A stretch of 64,000 bases of DNA from Symbiotaphrina buchneri (lineage: Eukaryota; Ascomycota; Symbiotaphrinales; Symbiotaphrinaceae). The notes under the pieces are model-generated. The model ran no database searches. It saw only the letters and a list, made by a program, of their open reading frames with translations, and was not told where the DNA came from. The stretch is from contig BCIG01000015.1 of NCBI GenBank assembly GCA_001599915.1, positions 372,001 through 436,000 of the forward strand. The letters run 5' to 3'. The position numbers and the translations under genes are program-made. Each line of letters begins with the position of its first letter. Position 1 is the first letter of the stretch. Below are positions 20,826 to 33,512 of the stretch, one piece after another.

Positions 20826-22280
20826 ATGCCAACCCCTCCGCCATGCCAGACTCCTAGGCCATTGGCAGACAACACCAATTCTCGATCGCCATCTCCTGAG
20901 TTTTGCACCGCACGTTCAAGCCAGCCGCAACCTCGCCTGAGACATAGACTCTCCCTGCGGTCTTTCAATCCATATATAGACTCTTCAGAAGACATTCCGA
21001 GCGAGCATAGCTCCATTTACGAAGCTCGATATTGGTCTTCGGAAGACAGAAGCGGAAGCAATGAGAAACAAGATGAAGCCACCATCGTTGACGATGTGAA
21101 AGAGTCTCCAACTTCAGCCCGAAAGGTTACGCCACTACCGTTCCCAAGATCCGTTTCTCCGCCGGTGACGCCAACACGAAGCATATGGCTTCCACAGGGC
21201 GGAACTCCTTTGTCAACTATCACCGAGCAAAGGAGTTTCTCGACGATGCGAAATGCCAGCGGGACTATCACGCTTCCCGCCACAGGCCCTGCTATCAATC
21301 TCCCTCTAACAGCGCTTGGAGACCAGGTAAACCAATTAGCGAGGGGCAGGCAATCTTTCAGCGAGGACGATTTGCCTCGTCTCAGGGCTGCCATAATCCA
21401 AAGTCTCGAGCAGCCAATAGTGGAAAATAAAGGGACCCTTTTCACTACCGCATACGTCAATCCCAGGCTTCCCTTGGTCAGTCCACCACGCCGGATCGAT
21501 ACACCTCCCGGGCTACCGTCTTGGAGTGGGGAAGCATCCTCCATCTACCCTCCCCGAAGAAGGAGGTCCACCAGGCGATGGCGTTTTCACCTGTGGACCA
21601 ACATTCGGGCCGTCCAGAGGATATCTCATCGCAATGCTGGAAGCTCCATCTCCCAAACCACGAGCGTTGCTAGGAGAGTATCTCCAATCCTCAGGAGGCC
21701 GCGGGTGTGGAGGCCAGGGATGGGGGGCTACACAAACGTCCCATCACTGGAAGCCCACCCGTTCAACAGCGCGCCCAAGAGCCCTACTGCCGTACAATTC
21801 ACGTCTGTGTCGAGGTCAGCTGAAGTTGCACAGCCGAGCAACGACGGTCCTCGGGTGATTACTAGGGTCATCAACGCTCAGAACGGCGGCGTGGGAGCTC
21901 ATAGAGAGTCTCTTGAAAATTCATCTATACGCCGTCAGCATCAAGGTACACATTTTCAGAGTGAGGCGACCGCAGGCCATTCAAGCGGCACTCCAAATTG
22001 TCGGCATCAGCGCCGGCAGATCGTTCGCAGGCAATATTGGAGGCTTTGGAAGTGGCACGGGAGGTGGAAAGATGGGGGCGAGCAGGACTCTCAGATCATT
22101 GGTGGAAGCACGCAAGCAGTGAGTACATCAACTGAGACTGGCACGATGGGCGCCAAAGGATGTTGGAAGTGTAGAGTGAGAGCTCGACTCAAAGAGTACA
22201 AGGACATGATGCGCTTCGTCTGCTTTGGCGAAGAGGATGATGTGGCCGTTGCACCTCGGCCGACGGTCCTGAATGCATAG
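20826..22280 (+). CDS. Unknown Arg/Ser/Pro-rich fungal protein
   Basis: Single exon, 484 residues from ATG 20826. I do not recognise a domain. It is Ser/Pro-rich and disordered at the start, has a LPLTALGDQVNQLARGRQSF helix near residues 160-180, a TPPGLPSWSGEAS motif around 238 followed by a basic run, and a C-terminal block with GCWKCRVRARLKEYKDMMRF. The TPPGLPSW-type motif followed by Arg-rich sequence occurs in many uncharacterised Pezizomycotina proteins. No signal peptide or membrane segment. Possibly nuclear given its basic character (inference). Confidence 0.6.
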   Translation: MPTPPPCQTPRPLADNTNSRSPSPEFCTARSSQPQPRLRHRLSLRSFNPYIDSSEDIPSEHSSIYEARYWSSEDRSGSNEKQDEATIVDDVKESPTSARKVTPLPFPRSVSPPVTPTRSIWLPQGGTPLSTITEQRSFSTMRNASGTITLPATGPAINLPLTALGDQVNQLARGRQSFSEDDLPRLRAAIIQSLEQPIVENKGTLFTTAYVNPRLPLVSPPRRIDTPPGLPSWSGEASSIYPPRRRRSTRRWRFHLWTNIRAVQRISHRNAGSSISQTTSVARRVSPILRRPRVWRPGMGGYTNVPSLEAHPFNSAPKSPTAVQFTSVSRSAEVAQPSNDGPRVITRVINAQNGGVGAHRESLENSSIRRQHQGTHFQSEATAGHSSGTPNCRHQRRQIVRRQYWRLWKWHGRWKDGGEQDSQIIGGSTQAVSTSTETGTMGAKGCWKCRVRARLKEYKDMMRFVCFGEEDDVAVAPRPTVLNA

Positions 22281-22590
22281 CTAATCCCAGTGAGATCGTT
22301 TCAGAACCTTGGGCTGAATTGCGACACTGTTGGAAACAGCTTGACAATGGTCCAGAGGGCGTTGTTCTTATTCATCATCGTTTTGCAGGTCTGTAGCCGG
22401 TCAACGACTGCTTTTTGTGTAGTATTATGGTCAGAAGATAGTCAATTCTTGCTGAGCGCGCCGTTGAGACAACCAGCTTTCTTCCTCATTGATGCTCCAT
22501 TGTTCACCGAAACGCCATCGCTATGCAAGTCTCGTAAATAAAATACATCATACAAGTACATGTGAGGAACGCTCAAGTGATTGAAAGCAA
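22281..22590. other. Convergent intergenic region
   Basis: About 310 bases between the 3' ends of the unknown + gene and TFB1 (-). Nothing recognised. Confidence 0.4.
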
Positions 22591-24596
22591 TCATGAGGTT
22601 TCCAAACCTTCGGCGGCCAACGCCTTCTTGTACTCTGAAATAGCCACCCCGACCGCTTTTATGGTGGGTTCAAGCATATCATTGACCACTTTCGCACCGC
22701 CACCGATGGAATCCAAGTTGACGTTCATGCGCTTGCCCGTCCGCTGCTTGTACTCAATAACCTGCTTTTTGAGCTTCTCGATCTCCTTTTTTCGATCTTC
22801 TTCAGCATCATCGGCAACAGCTCGAACTCTATCCATCGCACGATTGAGAGACTCGACCATCTTCGCTATCTCGCTCGCTCGGTCCGGATCACCGGACAGG
22901 GAAACTGTCCAAAAGTAGTGAAGGAACTCGGTCGTGGTAGCATGCGTCAAGGTGAGACGGTCAAAAAGCGCAGGGGTCAGTCCGGAAGTCGACGTCTGTA
23001 TGTTGGAGAAGCCGGGAGTGTCCGATGAGAAGTCGTCGATCTGCGAGCGGCGTTCCTGGATGGCACCAACGATCTGACTGGTAGCGCACTTGATACTTGA
23101 TCTACTACCGACATGGGAGGCTTCCTGCCCGTCAGTTTCCGGCTGCCCATCACCCATCTCTACGTCGGTGCCGATAGCTTTCTGGAGGTCAAGTCCGCGT
23201 CTTGCATCTCCCTCCATTAGTGAGGGATCCAAGTCCATGCTAAGTTGGGCGAGAACATCATCAGGGTCTTGCTTAGCATAGAGCGCGGCTTCAGTGGAGG
23301 ACTTGTTCTCTTCATTGCTGGAAAAAAACCTCTGTTGGTCTTTGATGTTGAGAATGATCCTCCCTTGTTCGGGGTCGCCTTGCAAGTCACGGAGTAATAG
23401 CTCGTTGTACTCTTCTTCCATTGCCGTAGGATCCGTAGGATCCGCATCGATCGGAACCACATGTGCCATAATCTTCTCGCTCAGCGTATTGAGTGTCCGG
23501 ATGATAGGCACTCTATCTACAGACGTGGGCCGCATTGTCAAGTCGGGCATATTGCCGCGCCGTTGGCTATGGTTTTGTTCATTCCCTTCCAAATCTATGA
23601 TATGTGGAATATGAGCAGCCAAAAGCCGCTTTTCTCGCTCATCATCCTCTTCACACCGAAGATATTTGTCCAAGATCTCATTGGGTTTGTCCTGTTCGGT
23701 GATCCTATCTCCTTTGAGTTTCTTATACAGGCGACTCGTGAAAAATTGAGTCCAGAATTCCGATTCGCTTAGTTTTGGCACATTTTCATCGTATACCCGT
23801 TTCACAAGTGGGTACTGGCTGAAGATCAACTGGATCTGTTCTTTACTGATGCTGAGCTTCAGATGATTCTCCACGATCTCAGGCTTGATGGAGGAGAGAA
23901 CATTGTACCCTCCTCGACTCTGGGTTTTCTCAATAGCATGAGCACGTAGCAGATGGAGTCTGGTCGACCAGAATTGTGCTGTGAACTGTGCGTTGGTTAT
24001 TGATTCAGGTTTCGTCCGCAAAGCTTCCATGAACGTTTTCTGCAGCCCAGGGTCCGATCTAAGCAGGGACTGCTGAAGTTCCACATCTGATTTCAGGCGT
24101 GAATCATCATACCAGCTGTCAGCCGTCCGAGAGGTACCACCTGTCGATGATAATGCGCTTGCAATGGCCATGGCAGCCGACTGCCCACCAGCCCCTCCAG
24201 GTGCTGCGGGCGTGGCTGCACCCGACTTGGCCGCCTGAATAGCTTTAGTAAGAGCATCGCGTATTGCATCTGCTTCCACTCTGGCTGCTGATTTCGATGT
24301 GAAATTGAAAATGTGAGCTTCTGGGTTTGAGGCTGTTGGTGGCTGAACAAATATCTTCATGGCCACTTTGGCGGCAGTGGCCGGTGTCTGTTGAAGATCT
24401 TTACACGACATTAGCGACTTGTTGAACGTATGAAGCAGAGAGACCGACTCGTGATCTCGGATATAGGTACAACCAGGCTGGGAGGAGAGCTTGGAGGAGC
24501 GGCAGGAGTCCATGAAACGGATTGTCCATCTTTAGCCACTGCTAGAGTGCCCTCTTTTTTTCTGAAGGTAGTTGAGGCCGTGAGAGGTCCCATCAT
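22591..24596 (-). CDS. TFB1: TFIIH subunit Tfb1/p62
   Basis: Two exons: 24596-24449 and 24398-22591, with a 50-nt intron (donor GTCGGT, weak); splicing recreates PISEITNLQQTPATAAKVAM, the expected PH-domain sequence. Product 651 residues. The N-terminal PH-like domain (about 1-115) binds acidic activators and Rad4/Rad2 in yeast. Two BSD repeats follow, with landmarks ITNAQFTAQFWSTRLHLLRA and KLSESEFWTQFFTSRLYKK. Tfb1 is a core TFIIH subunit for transcription initiation and nucleotide excision repair. An ATG directly after the first (24593) is equally possible. Divergent from KGD1 across 1.1 kb. Confidence 0.93.
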
Positions 24597-25685
24597 GATC
24601 TTCAACCTGGGGACAGAACCCCTAGAGACATCTCTATATAGTCCCGGGAGAAAGCAAGCGATGCTCGCTCATAGACCGTGGTATGGTTTCAATATCTGCG
24701 GAGTAGCTAATAGATATGAAGCTCACATGTCTTTCACTGTTTGGTCTCACAGGGACTGAGGTTCAGCTTAGTCATCCACATGGTCTGTCTCGCGACGCCG
24801 CACTGCTGTACGGAGCGTTGACGGCTGGATAATCGGTGTTTGCTCATCAACTCCTAATTTTTCAGATAATAATAAACTGTTGCCAGTTTCTTGTTAAAGA
24901 TCCTTCTTGTGGATGGTTGGTCCCGAAGTAAAAATCAAGCCCGACAGACCAAAGCTTGTATGGTGACTGGCCCTCATTTATCTTAAAGTTCTAATAAATA
25001 TCATATGGAGCCATCAGCCGAAATATGACCGACTCTTTCATTCTCTGTAGTCAACCGTATTGAATATTATTCTGACATGTGGACAGCAATGGAACATATT
25101 CATTCAAGCAGTTAACGACATGAAGTCCCGTGGCGGCCGTTTACAGGAGATCGTGAATTCAGGACTCCGTGATTTGATTTGCCCATCGTTCAAACCTAGC
25201 CTAAGGGAGGTGATGATGTAGGAGGCACATAAGTATCCCGACACTCCGACTTCCCGGCGTTGTGCAGCACGTCCAGCCATCGACAACAAAAGACTTTCAC
25301 ACCAACTTCCCATCGCCGTCATCTAGCAGATTACCCTTTATAGCTGCACCAGCCTTTTTTGCATTGTCCGTTGAGATTATTTGATGTTGTTGCGGGTAAA
25401 AGCAACAGCCGTCAAGTAAACATCGAGATCGCTGGCCCGCTGAAATTCTGGCACTACTCCGCTTTTAGCATAGCGGGCCCTTCCTCCGGAACTTGTCTGA
25501 GAGCAGAGCAAGCAAGAGAGTAAACGGCATCATCCTCGTCCTGATTCGCCTCGTCCTCGCAAATCTCATTTTCTCCTTCAACTTCCGCACCTTGTCCTCG
25601 ATCCCCTTCAACAGGTACTTGAGCGGTTTTGTACCGGTTTCCTTCGTTCTCAAACCGTCAGACTGATTTGTCTGTTCCCGTCGCC
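24597..25685. other. Divergent promoter region of TFB1 and KGD1
   Basis: About 1.1 kb. Frames are short and unconvincing. The last 200 bases before KGD1 are C/T-rich, as in many fungal core promoters. No RNA gene seen. Confidence 0.4.
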
Positions 25686-28600
25686 ATGCTTCGCGCTTCA
25701 TTGCGCAGCTCCGGCAAGCTCCTTCAAAATGGGAGCTGCGGCTGCAGGTCATTCTGCAGCAGCAGCACCTTGAGGACTGCTGTGACTAGCGGACGCTCAT
25801 ACGGACAGACCGGCCTCGTGACAAAGCGGAGGGCGTTGGCTCTTACGACCCAGACAATCCAGACCAGGTCGTATGCGATCGCTGCGGAAGACACGGATAA
25901 AGGAGTGGTGCGTATGCCGAAGGTTGGTTTAGGTCTTATGCTGATAATTGCTTCCAGGATCCCAATGACTCCTTCCTTCAAGGCAATACTGCCAACTATG
26001 TCGACGAAATGTACCTTGCATGGAAGAAAGATCCTGAAAGTGTCCATGTATCGTGGCAGGTCTACTTCAAAAACATGGAATCAGGAGATATGCCTACTTC
26101 CAAGGCTTTTCAACCTCCACCGACCATCATGCCAGCCGCCGGACTACCAACTTTCTCCGGAACTGGTGCCGCCACTGGTGAAGCTTCTGACATCACGAAC
26201 CATTTGAAGGTTCAGTTGTTGGTGCGTGCCTATCAAGCTCGAGGACATCATAAGGCGAAGATCGATCCTTTGGGCATTAGAGGAGAAGCGGATGCTTTCG
26301 GCTACAGCCGGCCAAAGGAACTGCAGCTAGACCACTATGATTTCACGGAGAAGGATTTGGATACCGAATACACTCTGGGCCCTGGCATTCTGCCCCACTT
26401 CCGGACCGAGGGGCAGGAGAAGATGACTCTGAGGCAGATCATTGAGGCGTGCGAGCGAGTCTATTGTGGCTCGTACGGAATTGAATACATTCATATTCCG
26501 GACAGAGAACAATGTGACTGGATCCGTAACCGTGTCGAAATCCCTCAACCCTACAAATACTCCACCGACGAGAAGCGCAGAATCCTTGATCGCCTCATCT
26601 GGAGTTCCAGCTTCGAGGCCTTCCTTGCTACGAAATATCCCAATGATAAACGCTTTGGCCTGGAAGGATGTGAAAGCTTGGTTCCTGGGATGAAAGCTCT
26701 CATTGACAGAAGTGTTGACTACGGTATCAAGGATATTGTGATTGGCACGCCTCATCGTGGCCGTCTGAACGTCCTCAGCAATGTCGTCAGGAAGCCAAAC
26801 GAATCGATCTTCAGCGAATTTGGAGGCACGGCGGAACCCACCGACGAGGGGTCCGGAGATGTGAAATATCACTTGGGCATGAACTTCGAACGCCCGACCC
26901 CGTCCGGCAAGCGCGTTCAACTGTCGCTCGTTGCCAACCCATCTCATTTAGAAGCCGAAGATCCAGTCGTGCTTGGCAAGACCAGGGCAATCCAACACTA
27001 CAACAACGATGAGAAGGAATTCAAAACTGCCATGGGTGTGCTCCTGCACGGAGACGCTGCTTTCGCGGCCCAAGGCGTTGTATATGAGACACTGGGCTTC
27101 CACAACCTTCCTGCCTTTTCGACTGGTGGTACGATCCATTTGATAGTCAACAACCAAATCGGATTCACCACCGACCCTCGTTTCGCTCGGTCTACCCCGT
27201 ACTGCTCTGATATTGCAAAGTCTATCGATGCACCTGTCTTCCACGTGAACGCTGATGACGTCGAGGCACTCAACTTTGTTTGCCAATTGGCATCTGACTG
27301 GCGCGCACAATTCAAAAAGGACGTGGTCGTTGACATTGTCTGCTATCGGAAACAGGGCCACAACGAGACGGACCAACCCTCTTTCACTCAGCCACTCATG
27401 TACAAGCGCATCAGTGAACAGGTCCCTCAGCTCGAGAAATACGTTAAGAAGCTTTTGGACGAAGGTACCTTCACCAAGGAAGACATCGACGAACACAGGA
27501 AATGGGTCTGGGGTATGCTGGAAGAGAGTTTCGAACGTAGCAAGGATTACACACCCACCGCTAAAGAATGGCTGACATCTGCGTGGAACGGTTTCAAGTC
27601 GCCGAAGGAGCTTGCCACGGAGGTGTTGCCCCACCTCCCTACCGGTGTCGGCGCAGACACCTTGAAGCACATCGGCAAAGTCGTGTCTGAAGCCCCAGAT
27701 GGTTTCAACGTGCACCGGAATCTCAAGCGCATTCTTGCCAACAGGGAGAAAGCTGTGGTTGAGGACAAAGGAATCGACTTCCCAACTGCCGAAGCACTTG
27801 CATTCGGATCGCTGGCTATGGAAGGCAGGCATGTTCGTGTGTCTGGACAAGATGTGGAGCGTGGAACTTTCTCGCAGCGTCATGCTGTGCTTCATGACCA
27901 AGAAACGGAACAGACATATACTCCCTTACAGCATCTGAGTGATAAGCAGGGGAGTTTCGTCATCACGAATTCATCCCTGAGCGAATTTGGAGCGTGAGTG
28001 ACGACGAAGGTTTTGCACATTGCTCTTTGCCTATAGACTAATGCGAAATCAGGCTCGGATTCGAATACGGCTATTCTCTTACCTCTCCGGATGCTCTAGT
28101 CATGTGGGAAGCACAATTCGGTGATTTCGCCAACAATGCCCAGTGTATCATTGACCAGTTCATCGCCTCCGGAGAAGTAAAATGGTTGCAACGGTCTGGG
28201 CTCGTCATGAATCTACCACATGGCTACGATGGGCAGGGACCCGAACATTCTTCCGGAAGGATGGAGCGTTTCTTGCAGCTCTGCAACGAGGATCCAAGGA
28301 TATTCCCGTCGCCGGATAAACTTGATCGCCAACACCAAGACTGTAATATGCAGGTGGCTTACATGACGACCCCTGCCAATCTTTTCCACATTCTTCGACG
28401 ACAGATGAACCGCCAGTTCAGGAAACGTAAGTCCAAACACCCCAGGTCAGAATAGCACGATGCACCTACTAACATCAAAATAGCTCTTATCATCTTCTTC
28501 AGCAAGTCTCTTCTGCGTCATCCATTGGCCCGCTCACCACTCAAGGATTTCACGGAGGACTCGCACTTCCAATGGATCATCCCGGAAACCGAGCATGGCA

Positions 28601-29022
28601 AGTCCATTGATGACCCAGAGAAGATTGACCGTGTCGTCATCTGCACTGGCCAAGTCTGGGCTGCCCTTCACAAGGAGCGTGCGAACCGGGAGCTGAAAAA
28701 CGTGGCGCTCACGCGGATTGAACAGTTAAATCCGTTCCCTTGGGCTGACTTAAAGGCCAACCTGGACATGTACCCCAACGCCAAGACTATTGTTTGGTGT
28801 CAAGAGGAACCCTTGAACGCTGGAGGCTGGACCTTCACCCAGCCAAGGATCGAGACACTCCTGAATAAAACAGAGCACCATCAACGGAAACATGTCCTGT
28901 ATGCTGGCCGGCCTCCTTCTGCTAGCGTGGCTACCGGTTTGAAGGCGGCTCACCTGAAGGAGGAGCAAGATCTCCTGGAGATGGCTTTCACTGTTAAGCA
29001 GGATAGGCTAAAGGGGGAGTAA
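25686..29022 (+). CDS. KGD1: 2-oxoglutarate dehydrogenase E1, mitochondrial
   Basis: Four exons: 25686-25907, 25958-27993, 28053-28426, 28484-29022; product 1056 residues, typical for the family. The first 65 or so residues are rich in Arg, Ser and Ala without acids (mitochondrial presequence). The lipoyl-complex binding N-terminal motif [17 protein letters not shown] crosses the first junction. Thiamine-diphosphate binding is shown by [10 protein letters not shown] and [13 protein letters not shown], and the C-terminal pyrimidine domain by [25 protein letters not shown]. With E2 and E3 it oxidises 2-oxoglutarate to succinyl-CoA in the citric-acid cycle. The third intron has a textbook branch site (CTACTAAC). 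The DAWE-type junction residues are intact throughout; no oddity. Confidence 0.98.
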
Positions 29023-29537
29023 GGTCTTTTCGATGTGTAGACCTGGGGGCTGTACAGTACAAAAGGATACTTTCTGTTTGATCGTCGAGGGCCACGGGAA
29101 GGGTCGTGATAACTGCCATGGATCATCAGCGCAGGCCATTGTGGCCGATGAGATTTTTCCTTATTACAATACGAATCCGTGAAGATGCTTTGCGGTTTTC
29201 AGCCTTGAGAATATACTGCGCCTGCCCCTTTTGTTGTGGATGTGATACCTGTGAAGTCAGCCAATGTCGCTAGACCCTCTTTGGGGATGGCGCAGAACCA
29301 GGCTTTGCGCTCGATGTTTGATTGGCTCCCGCATTGTTTACATTTCGCAAGCGATCCACATCTGATCACTTTCCTCTCCGCCCGCGGCTACAGTACCGTA
29401 TTCTATTCTTCCAGTATCCAAATCCGACGAATGCTCTGCTACTCTCCTGACTTGCCTCCAACGAGTACTGCCTGTATATAGCCCGCCGGACCTCTTGCTC
29501 TACAGGCGATACAGGTGCGCCGCGCTGCATCGCCGTA
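29023..29537. other. Intergenic region
   Basis: 3' flank of KGD1 and promoter of the KEN-box protein. A 62-81 residue frame near 29236-29481 shows no similarity I recognise. Confidence 0.4.
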
Positions 29538-31900
29538 ATGGCGGCTCCCGTCCCGTTTTCGTAGGTCTCGTGCCGTGCTTCCCACAGGCATACCTTCCTC
29601 CATACGCATGGAAATTAACTGAGCCACATCTTAGGGATGTATCCAAAGAAAACCTGAATCTGTCGATTGACAACAGACCGCCACGGATTGTCCGGCAATG
29701 GGAAAGGAGGCCTCGACCCGCGTTTGCAAGACCCTTCGGCAACAGAGGGCGCATGGTGTGGAAGCGATGTTCGAACGACATGCTTGATGGCGAATATAAG
29801 GTCGAGATAACACGGGCGAAAGTAGGAAGAGCTGTGAAGAGACGAATTCTGGATGCTGGGAGTGTCTTTGATGCTGAATACGGCCACTGGGAGAGGTTCG
29901 TTGCTACCAGATGGGAGGCAAAATCGGAACCTACCAGACGTAAGCATTTCATTATTGTGCCACTTTTCAAAAACCTCAGCCAACTCTATCCAACAACAGG
30001 TAAAATTTCAAAATTGATCGTTCCGGACGCGGTTGACGAAGTCTACCACTGTGTGGACGGCGAGGCTTCCAAAGCGCAGGAAGATCACTCTGGCCAAAGT
30101 GTATCTGACGACTCAAGTTACGTAACTGGAGAGAATGCTGAAAACACCACGGTGTCTGCCGAAGAAGAAGTCGACGGAACAGGCCCCAGCCACGTGGAAG
30201 AAGAAGCCGGGCTCGTGGACCCTACAGATGCGACTGACCCTACCCAGTCCGATATGCCGGAGGATGGACCACAGAGCTCGGCAGAGCCACTGGAAGAATC
30301 ATCTACTCCTCAAAGAGATGTTGTGTCCCCAGAGACAAACGGGATGGCCCCGGGAGCCAATGAAAGTGACATAACTCTATATCCCGATGCTGAGGTTTTA
30401 CAATCAATAGAAGCCCCGCAAATGCTTGCTTCACTGCAGGTCAATTCTCCTAAAGCTATGGACAGTCCAAGACGACATCCTATCCTTGAAAGGCGCATCA
30501 CTCGATCGGTCTCTCAAAGCCCTTTGAAGGCTCACCTCTTTTCTCCTAGCAAAGTCGCTAGATCTCGGTCTCGCACGCCAAAGAAGACAAAGCTATCATC
30601 CTCTCCACATATCGCCAGGTTTACTAGTATCCACGAGTCAGCACATGAAGATGCGACGTGCGTTGAAGGCTCACCCACAACTCTCGCAGCTGGGCAGCAT
30701 TCGGAGCCAGATACGTTGCTTTCGCCGATTGCGGCTCCGCTTATATCTCAAGAGCACAAGGCAGAGAGCGCGTCAGAAGTTCAGGAAGTGGGAGGGATCG
30801 GCTCTGATCAATCTGAAGAGACCATGAGCGGTACAGCTGAACCTAGCCTGGATATGGCGGCCTCAGCAGATGTCCGCCCGGTGCCACCAGAAGCTCATTC
30901 GGAGTCTCCGGACCTTGCTGATGCAGAGACACATGGTGACGAAGCAACCACCTCTATCCCTCTTCCAGTGGCCACCGATCATCATTTGGATGACACCTCG
31001 CTCCTTCAAGCGTTCCTTAACCGCTGTCAAGCGTCTAAAAAGGCACGCAACATGGCCAGGCGTGATAGTGATATCGTGCGCCGAGCGCTTGCTTCCCCTC
31101 CTATATCTCCCTCGACAACTCTACGTCCACCGCTGGGCGAACTACAAGCCAACTCACCCGTCACTTCCCCTCGGAAGCAACTGATCAAGGAGAAGGGAAG
31201 TGATGTTGCTGAGTCGGAAATGTTGCCACGCAAAAAGAGGGCTGCAGACAAGCCTACCCCAAATACCCCAAATGCCATGCGGAATGCTGATATCGCAACA
31301 ACAACTACTGCCACCTCGTCTTGCAGACGGAGCGCGCGCACTCGACTTCCTGTTCCTCAACCTAAAGGAGCTGTAACGCCGGTGGGGGAGAAAACAAAAC
31401 TGCCAAAGACTAACATATCTGTACGTGGCGCTGAAGGCCTCCTGCCTCAACCGTTGCAGAAGACTGCAGCCATGGAGCTTGCACAGACGACCCGGCAGAA
31501 CACGCGCCGCAATAAGGGGAACGCTAAGTCGGCTGCAGAGTGGCTCGCCGCCCAACAAGAGCTGAAAGAAAAGGAGAAGGAGAAGAGCCCGAATGCAGAA
31601 ACTACTACACTGACACCCACCGAAGACGGTAAGATGGAACTCGTTATCGAGGAGAAAAGGGTCAAGAAGGAGGGAGCAAAGGAGGTGAGATGGCGCGAGG
31701 AGTTGGTCCAGTTCCAAGAATGGACGGATCCTGACAAGCACTTGGAGGAAGTTGAGAAACCCTCGAAAGCAAAGGCTAAGCGGGTCAAACTCGGGGCAGT
31801 AAATGGAACACCTGCAGCCAAGAGGAAGAAGGATGTCGAGGGTGCGCGTGCCGTGATAGGTACGCCAATGATCAAGAAGGTCAAGAAGACGAGGGTTTAA
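29538..31900 (+). CDS. Unknown disordered protein with N-terminal KEN box
   Basis: I propose exons 29538-29560, 29635-29939 and 30000-31900 (742 residues). The 23-nt first exon (MAAPVPF) splices in frame to give SDVSKENLNLSIDNRPPRI, putting a KEN motif, a possible APC/C degron, near residue 13. The second intron (GTAAGC...AACAG, 60 nt) is a multiple of three and has no stop, so its retention would simply add 20 residues. Residues 40-110 are basic and may fold; the middle is acidic with many Ser-Pro/Thr-Pro sites; the end has a conserved-looking LAQTTRQNTRRNKGNAKSAA block and basic tail. Composition suggests a nuclear, cell-cycle regulated protein, but the function is unknown. Confidence 0.6.
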
Positions 31901-32364
31901 GTAGGCGGCCGAGGTTGCATTGTATCCTCATCACAGGTGCTTGCGTGCTTGGGTGTTATTCTGTTTGTCGACGCACGCTACGATGTAGACATAGAGAGTT
32001 GTTGGTGTCGCCGCTGCTCTAGCAAAGATGTTGAGTAGGAGAAGGGAGTGAGGCGGACAAGGAAAGCCCAATGGGCCCGCCTATCTTGCATTGAGGAGTT
32101 ATTGCGAGGTCATTGATGGAGTTCCAGGTGTTGATTGTCACCAATTGCTCCTAGAGCAGGCCTTTTCATGGCCGAATGCTTTGCATTTGAACAGGCAGGG
32201 CATGACTGGAGTCGACCAGACTTCTATGTAGGGGCGCCTACAAGCCCTTCATCTTTGACATTCGATGGATAGCGATAGGAAATAAATCCTGTCTAATGAA
32301 TTCCCGGTCTAGAGTTCGTGTATACGAGTGATATCTGCCCAAACTGCACAAGATCTGCCTTGCA
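31901..32364. other. Convergent intergenic region
   Basis: 3' flanks of the KEN-box gene (+) and the Apd1-like gene (-). Nothing recognised. Confidence 0.4.
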
Positions 32365-33512
32365 TCACCAGCTCACCAATCCTCTCGTGCGGTCGAATCC
32401 GCCCCTGAGCTGCTTGTCCGGCTTCACCACCTTGCCCTTCAACACGGTGTACTTCACTATACCCTCGCAGTCTTCTGGCCGCACCCGTGCCAGCCAGATA
32501 CACTGCCCCCCTTCCTTCACGTCCGCTCCATCGGCGTCCGCTCTTCGATACACCATGACGTTGGCCGAATACTTGTGCCCGCCGACGTGGCTGATGAAGT
32601 AGATGCCGCAGCCCCCTGGCCGCTCGTCGGATAAGTCCCGGTATAGGCCCAGCGGCCGTAGATGCCGCTCGAACTCGCGGCGCAGCAGTGGTGCGCTCTG
32701 TCCGCAGCGCGCGTCGCGCGTCTTCTGGGAGCACAGCAGGATGAGGTATTTATGCGCGCAGGGGCGCGGGTGGAGGTGCGTTGGCGGAGCGAGCGGCGCG
32801 GTAATGCTTGCATCTGGGAGCGTTTCGTTCACGGCTGCAGGTAGCGTCGCGGCGTCTGAGGATGTGGTGGTGCTGGTGCCATTGGCGGCGGTACCATTGG
32901 CGGCATGAGATAGTGGTGTAGTGGTGGTGGGGGCGGTGTTGACGAAGTGCGTGATTAAGTCCGGGACGTCGCTCGGTGTGACATTGTCGACGATGGTGAA
33001 GGCTGGGAGAAGGAGAACGGTCGTGGGGGTTTTCCCGGAAGGAATATTCGGATCGTGGTGTGTATCTGGAAGCGGCATGTTCGAGGCGGAGAGCATCATG
33101 CGCTGCAAAACGACTCCGTCAGCTTGCAGTCCAGCTCATGGCTAACTATAGGCAACATGGATGCGTCTCTCACCCCATTGCTAGGCTTCACGCCCAGCTT
33201 TCCCACTGCCTCCATCACGCTTCCCTTCTCGTCCTCGACGTCCCGCACCCAATCGGTCTTGCCCGTCGCGACGACCAAATGCGTGGCCCATCCTTTGATA
33301 TGGCCATACAGCTTGTCATCCTCGTCTATGCTGAACTTGGCCGGGTACTTGATGGTGCGTGTAGCACAATCCCGCTCGCAATCGGGTCCATCCTCAGCCG
33401 GATTGACCTTGGGAAAGAGCGCCGTCGGCTCTTTGGCGCTGGCGACGCCGTCGGACTGCGGGCTGTTCTGTTGCTGCAACTTTTTGCGAACGGATGAGAG
33501 AAACGAAGCCAT
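32365..33512 (-). CDS. Apd1-like sucrase/ferredoxin-family Fe-S protein
   Basis: Two exons: 33512-33174 and 33102-32365, 71-nt intron, phase 0, giving 358 residues. The N-terminal part has DGPDCERDC and LYGHIKGWATHLVVATGKTDW; the C-terminal thioredoxin-like ferredoxin domain has Cys in LLCSQKTRDARCGQSAP and the paired His of HVGGHKYSANVMVY. Yeast Apd1 and Aim32 use two Cys and two His for a [2Fe-2S] cluster; the four residues appear here. The exact role of Apd1 is unsettled (linked to actin patches and redox-drug sensitivity). An Ala/Thr/Asn-rich linker of about 70 residues (near 150-210) makes it longer than the 316-residue yeast protein. Confidence 0.85.

Noticed and set aside
26948-27901. 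317-residue frame antisense to KGD1
   Set aside because: Shadow of a strongly coding exon; no independent evidence.
29236-29481. 81-residue frame with ATG upstream of the KEN-box gene
   Set aside because: Does not splice in frame to the main gene as well as the 23-nt exon at 29538, and shows no similarity.
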